Of a stretch of 64,000 bases of DNA, positions 53,001 to 63,301 are shown piece by piece. How positions within the stretch are numbered: position 1 is the first letter of the stretch; each line of letters starts with the position of its first letter. Source of the stretch: Candidatus Melainabacteria bacterium (GTDB taxonomy: Bacteria > Cyanobacteriota > Vampirovibrionia > Obscuribacterales > Obscuribacteraceae); NCBI GenBank assembly GCA_003963305.1, contig RXJR01000022.1, positions 124,001 through 188,000 of the forward strand. The letters run 5' to 3'. Position numbers and translations under genes: made by a program. The notes under the pieces are model-generated. The model had not been told where the DNA came from and searched no databases. It saw nothing but the letters and a program-made list of their open reading frames with translations.

Positions 53001-56000
53001 CTAGCTGCCCCAAACATTGCGGGCAAAGTCCGAACCAACCGTAGCCAGCTGATTTGAAACCGACTGCTCTCTGGCTCGGAAAGCTGCAGCGTGCGCAGGC
53101 ATATTCTTCTGTTCGAAGAGCTGAACAAAAGCCTGAATCAGTGGCACCACTTGCGGATCGGCTCCGTTGCACTGCGACAGACTATTCAGTGCGCAGTTTG
53201 CCACATTCTGAGCCTCCTGAACCTTTCCAGCCTGAATGAGCGAGTTGATCGTGTGGTAGCCAACCAGAGCGTTGTTGAGGTGCTCAGAGGAAGAGGAGCC
53301 GGAAGAAATTCTTGCGGCGTTGGCACGACCAAGAGCCGAACTGAAAGCGCTTCCACCCAGATTGCGGTTGCTGGAATTGATCACCTGTTGTTCAAGTGAC
53401 TGATTAGTCGAATGCACAGATTCAGGCTCAACCGCGTCTCGCAAACGACCCAGGAACGAAGGGACCTCGGCAGCGTGCGTGCTTTGCATAGGAGGAACAA
53501 GCTCTGCCTGGTCTGATACCGACTCCGTGCTTGCTTCCATTGGAGGCAACTGACGCTTACTGTTTTTCGAGTCCAACAAAGAATTGAGCGAACGATTTTC
53601 TACTTTTCTAGCTGGCGGTTGTGCTGGTTGAGAGGTCTGACGGGTTCTCGCTGCAGCCCAAATTTGCACCGGCGCTTCCTTAGCTGTGGAGCCAGGAATG
53701 AGCTCTTTGCGCAATTCGCTCTTGTAGGCGTCATTTGTTTGAACAGCAGATTCTTTGCGAGCTGCTACTACCTGGTCCATCAAACTTGCTGATTCATGCT
53801 GATGGGTAACGGCTGAAGAATTGTACTCGACTGACTGATCGACTGGATGGTAGCTGTTCGGAGCGGCGTCGAAAGCAATGCGTTCGGCGACGCTGGAGGT
53901 GTTGACGACAGGAATAGAACGGCTTGGCTCAGCAAAGCTAGAAGCGGCGGGTGCTGAATAATATTCGGATTGATTCTGCGCTTGAGCCGACTGTACATGC
54001 TGAGCGAGCCCGGCATTTGAGATTACCGATTGCTGCGAATCAGGAACAATCTGAGAACGAACTTCAGAAGCCATGTTGTGTGCTTCTACTGCGCGGAATG
54101 CGTTTTCCGATCTCGCTTGAGAAACCTGGTCCATCAACGAACTCGATGATTGAGCGCAATAGACCTGCTGCGTGTGCAGTGGTTGGGTCGTTTCAAACGA
54201 AGCGGCGGCGTTTGAATTGTAGGAAACGGAATGGTCTACCGACTGGTCAACTGCCTGATACGATGTTGGTGAGGCATCGAAAGCAATGCGGTGAGCAGCA
54301 TCCGAAGCTTTGACATTGTTGACGTCTTGATCTACCTGCACCGTCGAGTAGGAAGGTCCTCCGGCTGCATATGATGCATCAACTATGCTTGAAGAACCGC
54401 CTGCACTGTAGGTAGACGCACTAAGATTAGAGGCGCTGGACGAATAAGAGTTGGCATCGACCTGATCGCGACTGTAGTTTGAAACACTGGTGTTATCAGC
54501 AGAACCAAATGAAATTGGTGGCACAACTTCCACTGAGCTTGTAGTTACAGGTGTCGCATAGGAATTGCCAACTTCGTTGTTTTGCGAGTAAGCAACTGAC
54601 GACGTCGATGCCCATGAATTAGATGATTCGCTTGAGACTTCATATCTGGTACCAGCAGGAGGGACTGAAACTTCCTGTCCACCAGAAGCAGCGGAGTGAC
54701 CGAAAACGTTGCCGTCAGGTACAACTGCTCCGTTGTTTGTCCAGACAGTGCTCGACGATTCCAGAGCCGAGCGTCTGAAGTCATCTGAACGTGCGGCGGC
54801 AGCAGCCATTTCAGCACGCCTGCTGGACTCGTCCGCGGCGAGGTCGGCTGCCCTGGCAGCACCAAGCGTGATCACTTCCGCCCCAGGCTGTGCTGCATAG
54901 GTACTGCCGGCAGGGCAAGCCATATTGCTTGTCACCTCATTGAACTGCGGCATAGAACTGATTTGACCAATGTTGGTGATGTCTCCGTCGAATGCTGCTG
55001 CGTATCGAGCATCTAATGGAGTTGTCGACAGAAGCGATCCGGAGCTGTCGAAGTTATTAGTCTGAGCGTTATAAACGGAACCATCGTCATTGAAATTGAT
55101 ACTTGTCGCAGAGTAAGTTCCGTCCGCATTAAATGCATCGCGCTCGTAGCTTACGGCCTGCCCGTCTGCGTTATAAACAGCAGAAACGAAGCCGTTGTCG
55201 GTGAACTGCGAGTACGTTGCACCAAGAGCATTGCTGTCGCGATCGTAATAGTTCGTCAGGCTGCCGTTATTGGCAGTAGGTTGAACAACACTGAATCCGG
55301 AAACATCTTGAGTGTGCGCATCGTAGTTTGTCGTCTTGAGAAGATTTCCGTTCCAGTCCTCTCCGTATGTCTTACGGCCTGCAGCATCGTATGCTTGAGC
55401 ATGAATGTCGCCGGCTGCGTTTGCGCTCATCGTAATACTGTCGAGCGCAGTGTGTGAACTATCAGAATGGCTGACGTTGAGTTCGCCTTCACAAAGTGAC
55501 TGAACCAGGAAGTTGTCGGTGGCAGGGTTATCGGTGCCGTTGTTGAAGACGCTCAATTCGGTGCCGGCATCGGTCTGGGAAGCTTGTACGACTGTACCGT
55601 CAGGCAACGTCGCTCTTCCGTTAGAGTCGAACTGAAGTTGTACGTTTTCCCCGGCTGCGTTCTGAGCATAGAATCGGGATCCATCGCCAGAGACAGACAA
55701 ACCATGCTGCGCCATGAGTGCGACAGCAGCCTGCCCATCGATGTGGGTGCTGTGCATTCCGGCTGCATTTGCAGTCGTGAAGCCGGCAAGCGCTGTCAGA
55801 GAATTTTCGGTCAGTCGACCAGAACTTTCTAGTGGATTGAAGTTGATTGTATCGGCCGGCGGAATCACATCAACGCCATCTTCGGTAGGGGGAGGCGTGT
55901 GCTCGGCTACAACACGGCCGGGCGCATCAGGATCAGCTTTTCCGGTTGACGGACCAGCGTCTCTCAAGACCGAGGGGGGAAGCGTAGACAGAGTGTTCAC

Positions 56001-57797
56001 ACCATCATTGAAGGACCTCAGGCTCGATCCTGTGAAAGATGCACTGTGCAGCAGGCTGTTGCCCACTGCAAACTCAGATGGGCTAAACGAGGCGGGCTGA
56101 ACTCCTTCGAATGCAGCCGGGCTATCAGCGGCAGACCCATGATAAGAGGCGAGTTGAATGTGGCTTCCCGGAGCACTACCTTCGTGATCGGCATGCTCAA
56201 CACCATGTGCACCAGCGTTACGGCTGCGATGCCCGGCGGCCGAATGACCGTGCCCCTTGCTTCCGCCACCGCCCTTGCCACCACCGCCGCCGCCTTTCTG
56301 GGCAGCCTGCATTGCCTTTTCAGCCATGTTAGCAGCTTCCTGACCGGCAGCCTTAGCCAGTCCGGCAAAATCAAAGGCGTATTTAACAGATGAAGTAGCC
56401 AGAAAATTCAGCGCAGTGATAACAAGAGTGCCGGTTTCGTCTACACCTCTGAAGCAAGCCATGAGCAAGATCGAGGTATTCCAGAACAACGACCAGAATC
56501 CGAGTGTAATCACACCTTCGCACCAGCTTGGAAATGCGCCGCGCAGACTCTTCATAGGCCATGCCCAGAGCGCTGCTGTAATTGGTCCAACAAACCAGAG
56601 GTAGTAAAAATAGATCATCTGGAAGGCGCAAAGGATGTTCCAGGCAATCATAAAAGTAGCATTGGTGCTGTTGAACATCTCCTTAGCAGCGATGACAGCA
56701 GCAGGCAGCGCCTCGTCTGCACGATCTGGAGGAGCAAGATAGATACCTGCAACTGGATCTTCGATTTTGTTTTCAATCATCATGCCTTCGAAACGCGCAA
56801 ATGCAGTGGTGCCGTTCAAGAGAGGTCCCATTTTTGCAGTCTGCTGATCGAGTGCATTGCGATTCTCGCCTGGTTGTCTGGCTGGGAAGGCGCGAATGTG
56901 GAAAGATATGGCGTCACGATACATGTCGGTGCCGAAGATCTGGGTGTACTCATCTGCAATTGAGAGGGTAACCGAATTGTTGAGATCGATGCTGTAGTTG
57001 ATGACGAGGTATGTGCCTGGTATGAGAAAAATTGCGATGATGGCGCGCTGAATTCCTTCAAATGGATTGGCTTCTCCCAGCACAGGATTACCAGCAGCCA
57101 TTATCGATTTGACCTGCGTCAACATTGCCCCGGGCAGCAAGAGGAGAACAGCCATCGGAACGAAAATTCCGTCACGCAATTTGTTCCACTTGTTTGCACC
57201 GTCTGTAGTGAAGTTGATCAGAAAGCTGGAGCAAAAATCGATTGCTGATGCAGCTTGTTGCTTCTCAAGATCGGCGAGAGCATTTGCCATTTCCATTGCT
57301 TGCGAATCAAGATTCGACTTGGCGGCATGCATTTGCTTATCAGGGGCATTGACACCGGCAGCCAGCGTGGCTACGAAGTTAGCCAGATAGAGCTGTGTCT
57401 CGCTATTTGTAGGAAGCATACCGTCGCTGTTGGCGGCGTTACGTCTATAGGCTTCACGCAAACCTGCCGGCCAGTTGACCCGAATCGCGCTGGCGGGCAC
57501 ATTGCACTGTTTGTCGCCAATTGTCGTCTTGCCACCGCTGACCTCATCGAGACCTTTGTCTTCGCACTTCTGGCGTTGATTTTCAGTCTTCTGACGTCCG
57601 CCTTGATCTTCCGGAGCATCGCCACCATTAACGATACCAGCTCCGTTGTGATACTGATTGTTCCAGATGGTCGGTCCGCCACCTGTCTGACCCTTCTGGG
57701 TTCCGGCAAGACCACCGGGAAACGCCAGAGCCTGGATATTTACAGAAGCGACGGTAAGTAAGGACAAGAGTAGAAACAAGAATCTAGAATTCTTCAT
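53001..57797 (-). CDS. TrbL/VirB6-like polytopic protein with YD-like repeats and long tail (B)
   Basis: 1598 residues. Signal peptide (RFLFLLLSLLTVASVNIQALA). A soluble part to about 210 precedes several membrane helices (about 212-480). Segments VPMAVLLLLPGAMLT, NPFEGIQRAIIAIFLIPGT and FVGPITAALWAWP match the paralogue at 57946. A Gly/His-rich linker (about 497-530) is followed by YD-like strands (about 700-920: YDAAGRKTYGEDWNGNL, YNADGQAVSYERD) and a Ser/Gln/Tyr-rich tail with an internal duplication (about 1166-1255 and 1303-1369). A helical end domain (about 1500-1590) closes it. ATG 57797. The core recalls TrbL/VirB6 inner-membrane secretion components; the extension is not known to me. 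Confidence 0.75.
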   Translation of the reverse strand: MKNSRFLFLLLSLLTVASVNIQALAFPGGLAGTQKGQTGGGPTIWNNQYHNGAGIVNGGDAPEDQGGRQKTENQRQKCEDKGLDEVSGGKTTIGDKQCNVPASAIRVNWPAGLREAYRRNAANSDGMLPTNSETQLYLANFVATLAAGVNAPDKQMHAAKSNLDSQAMEMANALADLEKQQAASAIDFCSSFLINFTTDGANKWNKLRDGIFVPMAVLLLLPGAMLTQVKSIMAAGNPVLGEANPFEGIQRAIIAIFLIPGTYLVINYSIDLNNSVTLSIADEYTQIFGTDMYRDAISFHIRAFPARQPGENRNALDQQTAKMGPLLNGTTAFARFEGMMIENKIEDPVAGIYLAPPDRADEALPAAVIAAKEMFNSTNATFMIAWNILCAFQMIYFYYLWFVGPITAALWAWPMKSLRGAFPSWCEGVITLGFWSLFWNTSILLMACFRGVDETGTLVITALNFLATSSVKYAFDFAGLAKAAGQEAANMAEKAMQAAQKGGGGGGKGGGGSKGHGHSAAGHRSRNAGAHGVEHADHEGSAPGSHIQLASYHGSAADSPAAFEGVQPASFSPSEFAVGNSLLHSASFTGSSLRSFNDGVNTLSTLPPSVLRDAGPSTGKADPDAPGRVVAEHTPPPTEDGVDVIPPADTINFNPLESSGRLTENSLTALAGFTTANAAGMHSTHIDGQAAVALMAQHGLSVSGDGSRFYAQNAAGENVQLQFDSNGRATLPDGTVVQASQTDAGTELSVFNNGTDNPATDNFLVQSLCEGELNVSHSDSSHTALDSITMSANAAGDIHAQAYDAAGRKTYGEDWNGNLLKTTNYDAHTQDVSGFSVVQPTANNGSLTNYYDRDSNALGATYSQFTDNGFVSAVYNADGQAVSYERDAFNADGTYSATSINFNDDGSVYNAQTNNFDSSGSLLSTTPLDARYAAAFDGDITNIGQISSMPQFNEVTSNMACPAGSTYAAQPGAEVITLGAARAADLAADESSRRAEMAAAAARSDDFRRSALESSSTVWTNNGAVVPDGNVFGHSAASGGQEVSVPPAGTRYEVSSESSNSWASTSSVAYSQNNEVGNSYATPVTTSSVEVVPPISFGSADNTSVSNYSRDQVDANSYSSSASNLSASTYSAGGSSSIVDASYAAGGPSYSTVQVDQDVNNVKASDAAHRIAFDASPTSYQAVDQSVDHSVSYNSNAAASFETTQPLHTQQVYCAQSSSSLMDQVSQARSENAFRAVEAHNMASEVRSQIVPDSQQSVISNAGLAQHVQSAQAQNQSEYYSAPAASSFAEPSRSIPVVNTSSVAERIAFDAAPNSYHPVDQSVEYNSSAVTHQHESASLMDQVVAARKESAVQTNDAYKSELRKELIPGSTAKEAPVQIWAAARTRQTSQPAQPPARKVENRSLNSLLDSKNSKRQLPPMEASTESVSDQAELVPPMQSTHAAEVPSFLGRLRDAVEPESVHSTNQSLEQQVINSSNRNLGGSAFSSALGRANAARISSGSSSSEHLNNALVGYHTINSLIQAGKVQEAQNVANCALNSLSQCNGADPQVVPLIQAFVQLFEQKNMPAHAAAFRAREQSVSNQLATVGSDFARNVWGS
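53690..54300 (-). repeat. internal duplication in protein B
   Basis: Two related segments of about 65-90 codons: one at about 54040-54300 and one at about 53690-53888. Both run RIAFDA-PxSYxxVDQSV, YNS, SLMDQV-x-ARxE and end with IVPDS/LIPGS. The copies differ by a short insertion in the first. Confidence 0.7.
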
Positions 57798-57945
57798 GCT
57801 AATCCTTCACGGCCTGCAGCGGCGAGCCATCGCTCAGTCTCTGCTGCCGATTCATCTAGTAAGGGGGCTGCTGGAGGGGTAATGCCTACCCAACGAACCT
57901 ATCTTGCCAAGATAACGTTACGCTAATGTGACGGGTTCGCCGAGG

Positions 57946-59889
57946 TCAACATTCAAGTTCGCCGGCTGTAGATAATGGCGGGGGACCATGGTAAACAGCG
58001 TTCTCAGCCCGTGGAGTGCCGTTAGACGATGGGGTGCCTCGTTCAGATCCGGGATTGCCTCCTGGAGAGCTGCCTGGATGTGTGCCACGGCTTCCACTGC
58101 CCTGATCGGAATGGCTGGCGCCCTTCTTACCACTGCCGCCGCCGCCACCACCGCCGCCTCCTCCTCCGCCGCCCTTAACGGCTTCAGACTTGAGCTGTTC
58201 GGCTTTCTGCAAAATCTTACTGACCATCTCACCTGGTTTGTATTCGAATGGAACGAACGGAACGTAGAGCAAGATAACCATGAATGCAGTGTAGACAGCC
58301 ATCTCCCACTGACTATTGGGAATATAGATACCCTGCTCCATTAACCATTCGATGCGTGTTTGCATGATCAAGATCACCACGCACCACCAGAACTTCCACA
58401 AAGACACATTGATCAGCGCATCGATCCAATTAGTAAAACAAGTTTTGAATAGCGAGCCACATCCCGACGGCCAGGCGAAGAATGCTGCGGCAATCGGTGC
58501 CATTAAGAAGAGATAGCAAATCATCACCATCTGAAAAGCCGAAAGCATAAGCATTCCAAAATTCATAGCGACGTTGAGCATGTTGAACGCCATTTGCATC
58601 ATGCGGGTGGCTGCGCCCTGGTTCTCAACTTGAGACGATTTCTCGCTGCCGCCATCTATTTTGCCGGCGATTGCCTCACTGATACCACCACCGAGGGCAG
58701 CCTCGATACTTGGTGGCACAACGTTAGCGTAATCCTTCGGCATGCTGAATGCGTTCTTTGCATTCTGCACGGGTGCATTGAACGTCTGCTCCTTCATCCA
58801 CTCGATCAGCACGGTAGGTTCAATGAGATTCTGCACTTCAAAAGTCATTGAATTACCGACGTCTATTGCCCAACTGGCAAAAAGTTGGGTGCCTGGAATG
58901 AGGAATATGGCAATAATGCTGCGCAGAATTCCAGTAAAGGGATTGACTGCATCCTCGTCTTTTGCACCAAGGATGCCGTAGGCAAGATAACCTTTCAAAT
59001 TCGTCAAAATGGCGCCTGGAAGCAGAAGCAGAAGGGCCATGGGTACGTAGATAACTTTGTAGACTTGCTGCACCATCCAGATCGCCTGACTGTGTGTCTT
59101 AACTGGAGCTTCAGAAGCCGTGGGCGTGCCCGAACCCTCATTGGCAACGTTGATCAGTGGGGTACGACACTCTTCTACTCCTGTCTGGAACCCGTTTTCG
59201 GCTGCTCCGGCAGCAGCATCGGAAATCTCCTGCTGCTGCGCTCCCATGTTTGCCTTAGCAGTTTCAGCGGAACGTTTTGGTGCATTAATTAACTGGGTGG
59301 CGGCATAGGCAGCAGCGATATAGTTAATCTGCATGATCGAATTGGAGGGCATAGCGCTCTCTAGCGCCTTCGGCATCTTTGGAAACCACTTGTCCAAAAC
59401 TGCTTTAGCCGCGGCAGATGGAGGCGTGGCGGACACTTTTCTCATCGGCGGAAACGAATACCAGTTCTGACCAGCCGGAGGTGCCTGGTAGGCAACGTTG
59501 ACACCATTGCCGATGTTTTTGTAGGACCACTGCGTCAGAGTTTTGTCAATCTGCTGCGGTTTAGGCTTTTGCGCCTGGGGATCGGGCTTCTTCGTTTGAA
59601 CTGTATGATCGCCTGCGCCTGTACCAACGCCAGCCTGATCGTTATTTCCGTACGAAACGTCCTTGGTCGGAGCACCCGGCTGAGGCTCGAGTTGCTCCAT
59701 TTTGTCGTCTTCTTCAGCGGCAGGATTTTGCATGTTGTACATGCGGCTATGCTCGGTCTGTGAATAAGCGCGACCCTGCGGACCAAGCGACGAGAATCCT
59801 CCACTCGGCAGTGCATAAGCGGAATCCAGACAGATTGACGCAATGCAGAAGTACAGAAACAAAAACCGACAGATTTTCAGTCTTTCCAT
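57946..59889 (-). CDS. TrbL/VirB6-like polytopic membrane protein (A)
   Basis: 647 residues. Signal peptide (FLFLYFCIASICLDSAYA), soluble region to about 285, then helices at about 287-312, 322-345, 430-475, 488-515 and 528-548. Hallmarks shared with protein B: VPMALLLLLPGAILT, NPFTGILRSIIAIFLIPGT, and a Pro/Trp-containing loop (MAPIAAAFFAWP ... FTNWIDAL) that resembles the conserved loop of TrbL/VirB6 channel components of type IV secretion. A run of 13 glycines (about 570-583) and a Ser/Gly/Pro tail end the protein. ATG 59889. It reads in the same direction as B, 148 bases upstream of it. Identification as TrbL-like is by eye only. Confidence 0.75.
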   Translation of the reverse strand: MERLKICRFLFLYFCIASICLDSAYALPSGGFSSLGPQGRAYSQTEHSRMYNMQNPAAEEDDKMEQLEPQPGAPTKDVSYGNNDQAGVGTGAGDHTVQTKKPDPQAQKPKPQQIDKTLTQWSYKNIGNGVNVAYQAPPAGQNWYSFPPMRKVSATPPSAAAKAVLDKWFPKMPKALESAMPSNSIMQINYIAAAYAATQLINAPKRSAETAKANMGAQQQEISDAAAGAAENGFQTGVEECRTPLINVANEGSGTPTASEAPVKTHSQAIWMVQQVYKVIYVPMALLLLLPGAILTNLKGYLAYGILGAKDEDAVNPFTGILRSIIAIFLIPGTQLFASWAIDVGNSMTFEVQNLIEPTVLIEWMKEQTFNAPVQNAKNAFSMPKDYANVVPPSIEAALGGGISEAIAGKIDGGSEKSSQVENQGAATRMMQMAFNMLNVAMNFGMLMLSAFQMVMICYLFLMAPIAAAFFAWPSGCGSLFKTCFTNWIDALINVSLWKFWWCVVILIMQTRIEWLMEQGIYIPNSQWEMAVYTAFMVILLYVPFVPFEYKPGEMVSKILQKAEQLKSEAVKGGGGGGGGGGGGGSGKKGASHSDQGSGSRGTHPGSSPGGNPGSERGTPSSNGTPRAENAVYHGPPPLSTAGELEC

Positions 59890-60133
59890 TTAGCATCCAG
59901 CCGCGTCGATGCGCAGGCTGCCTTTAGTAAGTAAGGGGCGTTCAAAAAGCGTTTCAACACTGGCAGTTTGACGATTTATCGTTACGACATCGTGACGTTT
60001 AATCCCGGTCTGGAATCTTCCAGGGTAAACCCAATGTACTGCTGCGCGAGAAAGGCGCAAAGTATCATCGAGAACCCAGAAAGCCATGATCACTGCGTAG
60101 ATTTGAAGACGCTTACTAGAGCGCATTAAGACT

Positions 60134-61723
60134 GTGGAATTAACAGAAGAAAATGCACAGTCAGTAAATCTTGTCCCCGAGTCGGATGAGAATAATTTGG
60201 ATTGCAGTGAAACTGATCCACCTCAAAGTCCTGAAGTTGCGCAGGCTAAAAATGGTTTGCAAAAATTTCCAGACATAAAAATTCCAGGAATGACGCTGCC
60301 AGAACCTGCATTCGGAATGAATTCGCTCAGAAAGCGGTGTTCGCTAATGAGACTAGCTCCGTTTGGACCGAATTCACTTTTCATGATATCTGTATTGGCT
60401 CTGGCAGTGGCGCTCATTGTCTATCAATGGCTCCATAACCGTTCCGAGACAGAAAAGTTATTTCGCTACTATGTCGACCAGGCGCAGCTTTCCGCGCTCA
60501 ATGGCCACGACAACAAGGCAGTCAGTGCATGGAGAGATGCCATTGAAAACGCCATCGCCCTCGGTGACAACCCGAAACTAATCGGTAATTTGTATCTGGA
60601 AAAAGCGAAATCAGAAATAGCTGCATCGAAAGCTCTAACAAAGCCAACTGAAGTTGAAACTAGCAGGCAGCAGATCATAGGCGACATACAAAGAGCTCTG
60701 ACCCATTACCAAAAGGATTCATTTACTACACTGGCACAGATTCAAGCACAGGAGCTGCTTTTGTCAATCCTGCCGGTGTACACGGAACGATTTGTCAGTG
60801 ATGAAGAACAAGTGCGCATAGACGAAAGACGGGCTACAGCAGAAAAACTTCTCAAAGAAGGTAAGCAAAGTGAGGCGCTGAAGGTCTTTACAGAAGTTGT
60901 AATCGCGTCGAAAGGGCTCACACGGGCAGCCTTAGAAGACGACATTAAACAGCTAATGACGAGACGGTCCAACCCTCGTACAAATGCGGAAGAGCTTTTC
61001 CCAATCACATCGGCCTTGTTTACCTATCAAATATGTGCGTCAGCACAAACGACAGTTGAAGAGGGTCAAAGTCTAAACTTACTGCTTGATCAGGCTTTGA
61101 AGGCAAGTGGACATGCAAAAGATGACTACCAATACCTGAAGAAGCTTGGCGATCGCATGTTCGTAAAGGCGAACTATCATGGGGCTAACCTTGCATATTG
61201 GCGCTGCCAGGCGCTCAAAGATTCAGCCGAGGTGAGAGAGCATCTAAAATTCTGCTATTTAAAGTTGCATCCTACTAAAACAGAAGACAGCCAAGCCGCT
61301 ATCAGTGCCGTTGTGGAACTGATAAGACTTAACGTCAAAGCATTCGGGCAAGACAGTAAGCAAGTGACTGGCGCCGTGGAGAGGCATGCGGAGCTGCTCG
61401 AGTCAACAGGCAATTTTGAAGAGGCCGAGACGCGACGCCGAACAGTTTTTGACCGAATTGTCGCAGACAAGTCGGGACAACCGTTCTATGACAGATACGG
61501 ACAAATTATTAGCGATCCTGCCAGACAAGCAGAAGATGCAATCATGAAACTATACGTCACTGAAGGGAAGTTCAAAGAGGCTCTAGCGTGGTACCGAGAG
61601 AGACAACCACAATCTGACCAGATGACAGAAATGGATTTTACGTTTGTGGATCTGTGCACAAAGGCAAACTGGCTGTCTGACCCAATGCTAGAAGAAGTGA
61701 TCGAGCGAGAAAGGCATGATTGA
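60134..61723 (+). CDS. single-TM TPR-like protein (first of a pair)
   Basis: 529 residues. A hydrophilic, acidic N-terminus of about 75 residues leads to one TM helix (about 88-107: NSLFMISVLALAVALIVY). A large helical region follows with TPR-like units (QAQLSALNGHDNKAVSAWRDA, AEKLLKEGKQSEALKVFTE, ETRRRTVFD). N-in, C-out topology is likely. Start is GTG at 60134 in a 244-base divergent spacer with protein A; the promoter is not evident. Its end overlaps the next gene by eight bases, and the products look like distant paralogues. Confidence 0.75.
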   Translation: MELTEENAQSVNLVPESDENNLDCSETDPPQSPEVAQAKNGLQKFPDIKIPGMTLPEPAFGMNSLRKRCSLMRLAPFGPNSLFMISVLALAVALIVYQWLHNRSETEKLFRYYVDQAQLSALNGHDNKAVSAWRDAIENAIALGDNPKLIGNLYLEKAKSEIAASKALTKPTEVETSRQQIIGDIQRALTHYQKDSFTTLAQIQAQELLLSILPVYTERFVSDEEQVRIDERRATAEKLLKEGKQSEALKVFTEVVIASKGLTRAALEDDIKQLMTRRSNPRTNAEELFPITSALFTYQICASAQTTVEEGQSLNLLLDQALKASGHAKDDYQYLKKLGDRMFVKANYHGANLAYWRCQALKDSAEVREHLKFCYLKLHPTKTEDSQAAISAVVELIRLNVKAFGQDSKQVTGAVERHAELLESTGNFEEAETRRRTVFDRIVADKSGQPFYDRYGQIISDPARQAEDAIMKLYVTEGKFKEALAWYRERQPQSDQMTEMDFTFVDLCTKANWLSDPMLEEVIERERHD

Positions 61724-63281
61724 AAAACTTGAAACTCCTGCTGCCGAAACGAATTCGCAAAATGCTGGCGAGCTAGAAGCGAATCCTATAAATTCAACTA
61801 TTAAATCCAGGTTCGTCTGTTTGGCATCAGACATCGTCCGTGTCAGATCCATTCCGGTTGCGCTGGGGTTACTCACCGCTATGTCTATTGGAGCCAATTC
61901 GTATTCACAACTCAAAAGTACGGAAGATGCACTGCAAATTCACAGAGACAGTGCTGAACTCTTCGATTATTCACATCAGGATGCGGAGGCCAGCAAGATG
62001 TGGCATCGAGCTATCACTGATTCTATGAAATTGAATTACCGAGAAAAATTGACTGGCGATATGTATGTAAGAGCGGCTAAATCCGAGCGTCATGCCGCTG
62101 TTGCAGTTTCTTATGGACAGACCATGTGGAAAATTCCCCCGGGCGCGGAAGCAAAATCAAAGACTGAGGAACAGTTCTACAAATCACAGCAAGAAGCAGA
62201 TCTCAAATCCGCGTTGAAAATATACAGCAGGATACCAGACACCAGAGCTGAGCAGCTTGTTGTCTTGAACGATTTGCATATAATTCTTGGACAGAAAGTA
62301 GCTCAAGCAAACTGTTACTTGAGCGACGGCTCGGCGTACGCAGGCGAAAACAAAGACCCTCAGGAGCGGCAACCAGACCGCGACTTGCAGGAGGGGTTGG
62401 CTAAATTAGAATCAGGAAAAGAGGACCTCGGTCTCGCGTGCTTTCAACGGTATTTAAGCCGAACGCATGATTCGATCAAATTGGCGAATCCTGTCATCAA
62501 ACAAATTCAAGCGACAAGCAAACATGACTATAGAAGAGTGCAACTGTTGATTCCTCTCATACACGAAGTTATCTACTACTGTCAGAACATTCAAGACCTC
62601 CGGTGGGAGTTCGAATGGCTAAACTTCTTGCTCGCTTCGCTGATGGACCCTGACGACTATCATGACCGACTAAACCTCGCTGATTCGACAAATACCGTGC
62701 ATGGCGCGATTATTGAGTATTCGAGATGTCTCGGACTGAAAGAGGATAAGGTCGTTAGTGCCAAGCTTCTAGGCAAGTTACAAGAAGCAAGAAATACCGA
62801 TTTAAGTCCGCAACAGCAGTCAGACATCACTAACTATATCGACTGCCTGACGCGTTTACAAAAGCTCAGAATTGACGCATTCGGCGCCAATGACCATGGC
62901 ACCCAAGATACTACAAAGGAACTCGGTATTGCTTCAGGTCTAAGTGGTGATTTCGAAAACGCCGAGCACTTCCTGAGTTCACTGACAACAGGCGCTGCAA
63001 TCGAAGGACCTTCTGACGCTCGCCTGAGCCTGGCAGACCTGTACACAAATGAAGGCAAATTCAACCTGGCGCTCTCGCTGTACGATCAAGTCTTCCAAGA
63101 GTTGAAGAAGGAGCAGCACGCAAGCGTTCGGTTTCTCCGGTGGCGGATAGCCCGAGCAAATCTTCTTGCAGGGCGAATGAAACCGGCAATCCAAGCAATC
63201 AACGACGCCAACAACGAGTCAACACCTGATCTGTTCGGTTCCAGCCGAAGCAATGTTGACCCGTCGTTATTGATGGAGTAA
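61716..63281 (+). CDS. single-TM TPR-like protein (second of a pair)
   Basis: 521 residues. N-terminal about 45 hydrophilic residues, one TM helix (about 46-64: SIPVALGLLTAMSIGAN), then helical repeats with the same register as the upstream protein (TEDALQIHRDSAELFDYSHQ / SKMWHRAITDSMKLNY; LADLYTNEGKFNLALSLYDQ). ATG at 61716 lies inside the end of the preceding gene, with AAGG just upstream, so translation is coupled. No catalytic motif. Convergent with the LysM-like-module protein gene that ends at 63302. Likely an envelope scaffold; partner unknown. Confidence 0.75.
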   Translation: MIEKLETPAAETNSQNAGELEANPINSTIKSRFVCLASDIVRVRSIPVALGLLTAMSIGANSYSQLKSTEDALQIHRDSAELFDYSHQDAEASKMWHRAITDSMKLNYREKLTGDMYVRAAKSERHAAVAVSYGQTMWKIPPGAEAKSKTEEQFYKSQQEADLKSALKIYSRIPDTRAEQLVVLNDLHIILGQKVAQANCYLSDGSAYAGENKDPQERQPDRDLQEGLAKLESGKEDLGLACFQRYLSRTHDSIKLANPVIKQIQATSKHDYRRVQLLIPLIHEVIYYCQNIQDLRWEFEWLNFLLASLMDPDDYHDRLNLADSTNTVHGAIIEYSRCLGLKEDKVVSAKLLGKLQEARNTDLSPQQQSDITNYIDCLTRLQKLRIDAFGANDHGTQDTTKELGIASGLSGDFENAEHFLSSLTTGAAIEGPSDARLSLADLYTNEGKFNLALSLYDQVFQELKKEQHASVRFLRWRIARANLLAGRMKPAIQAINDANNESTPDLFGSSRSNVDPSLLME

Positions 63282-63301
63282 CCGAAATCCTATCGGCAGG
63301 C

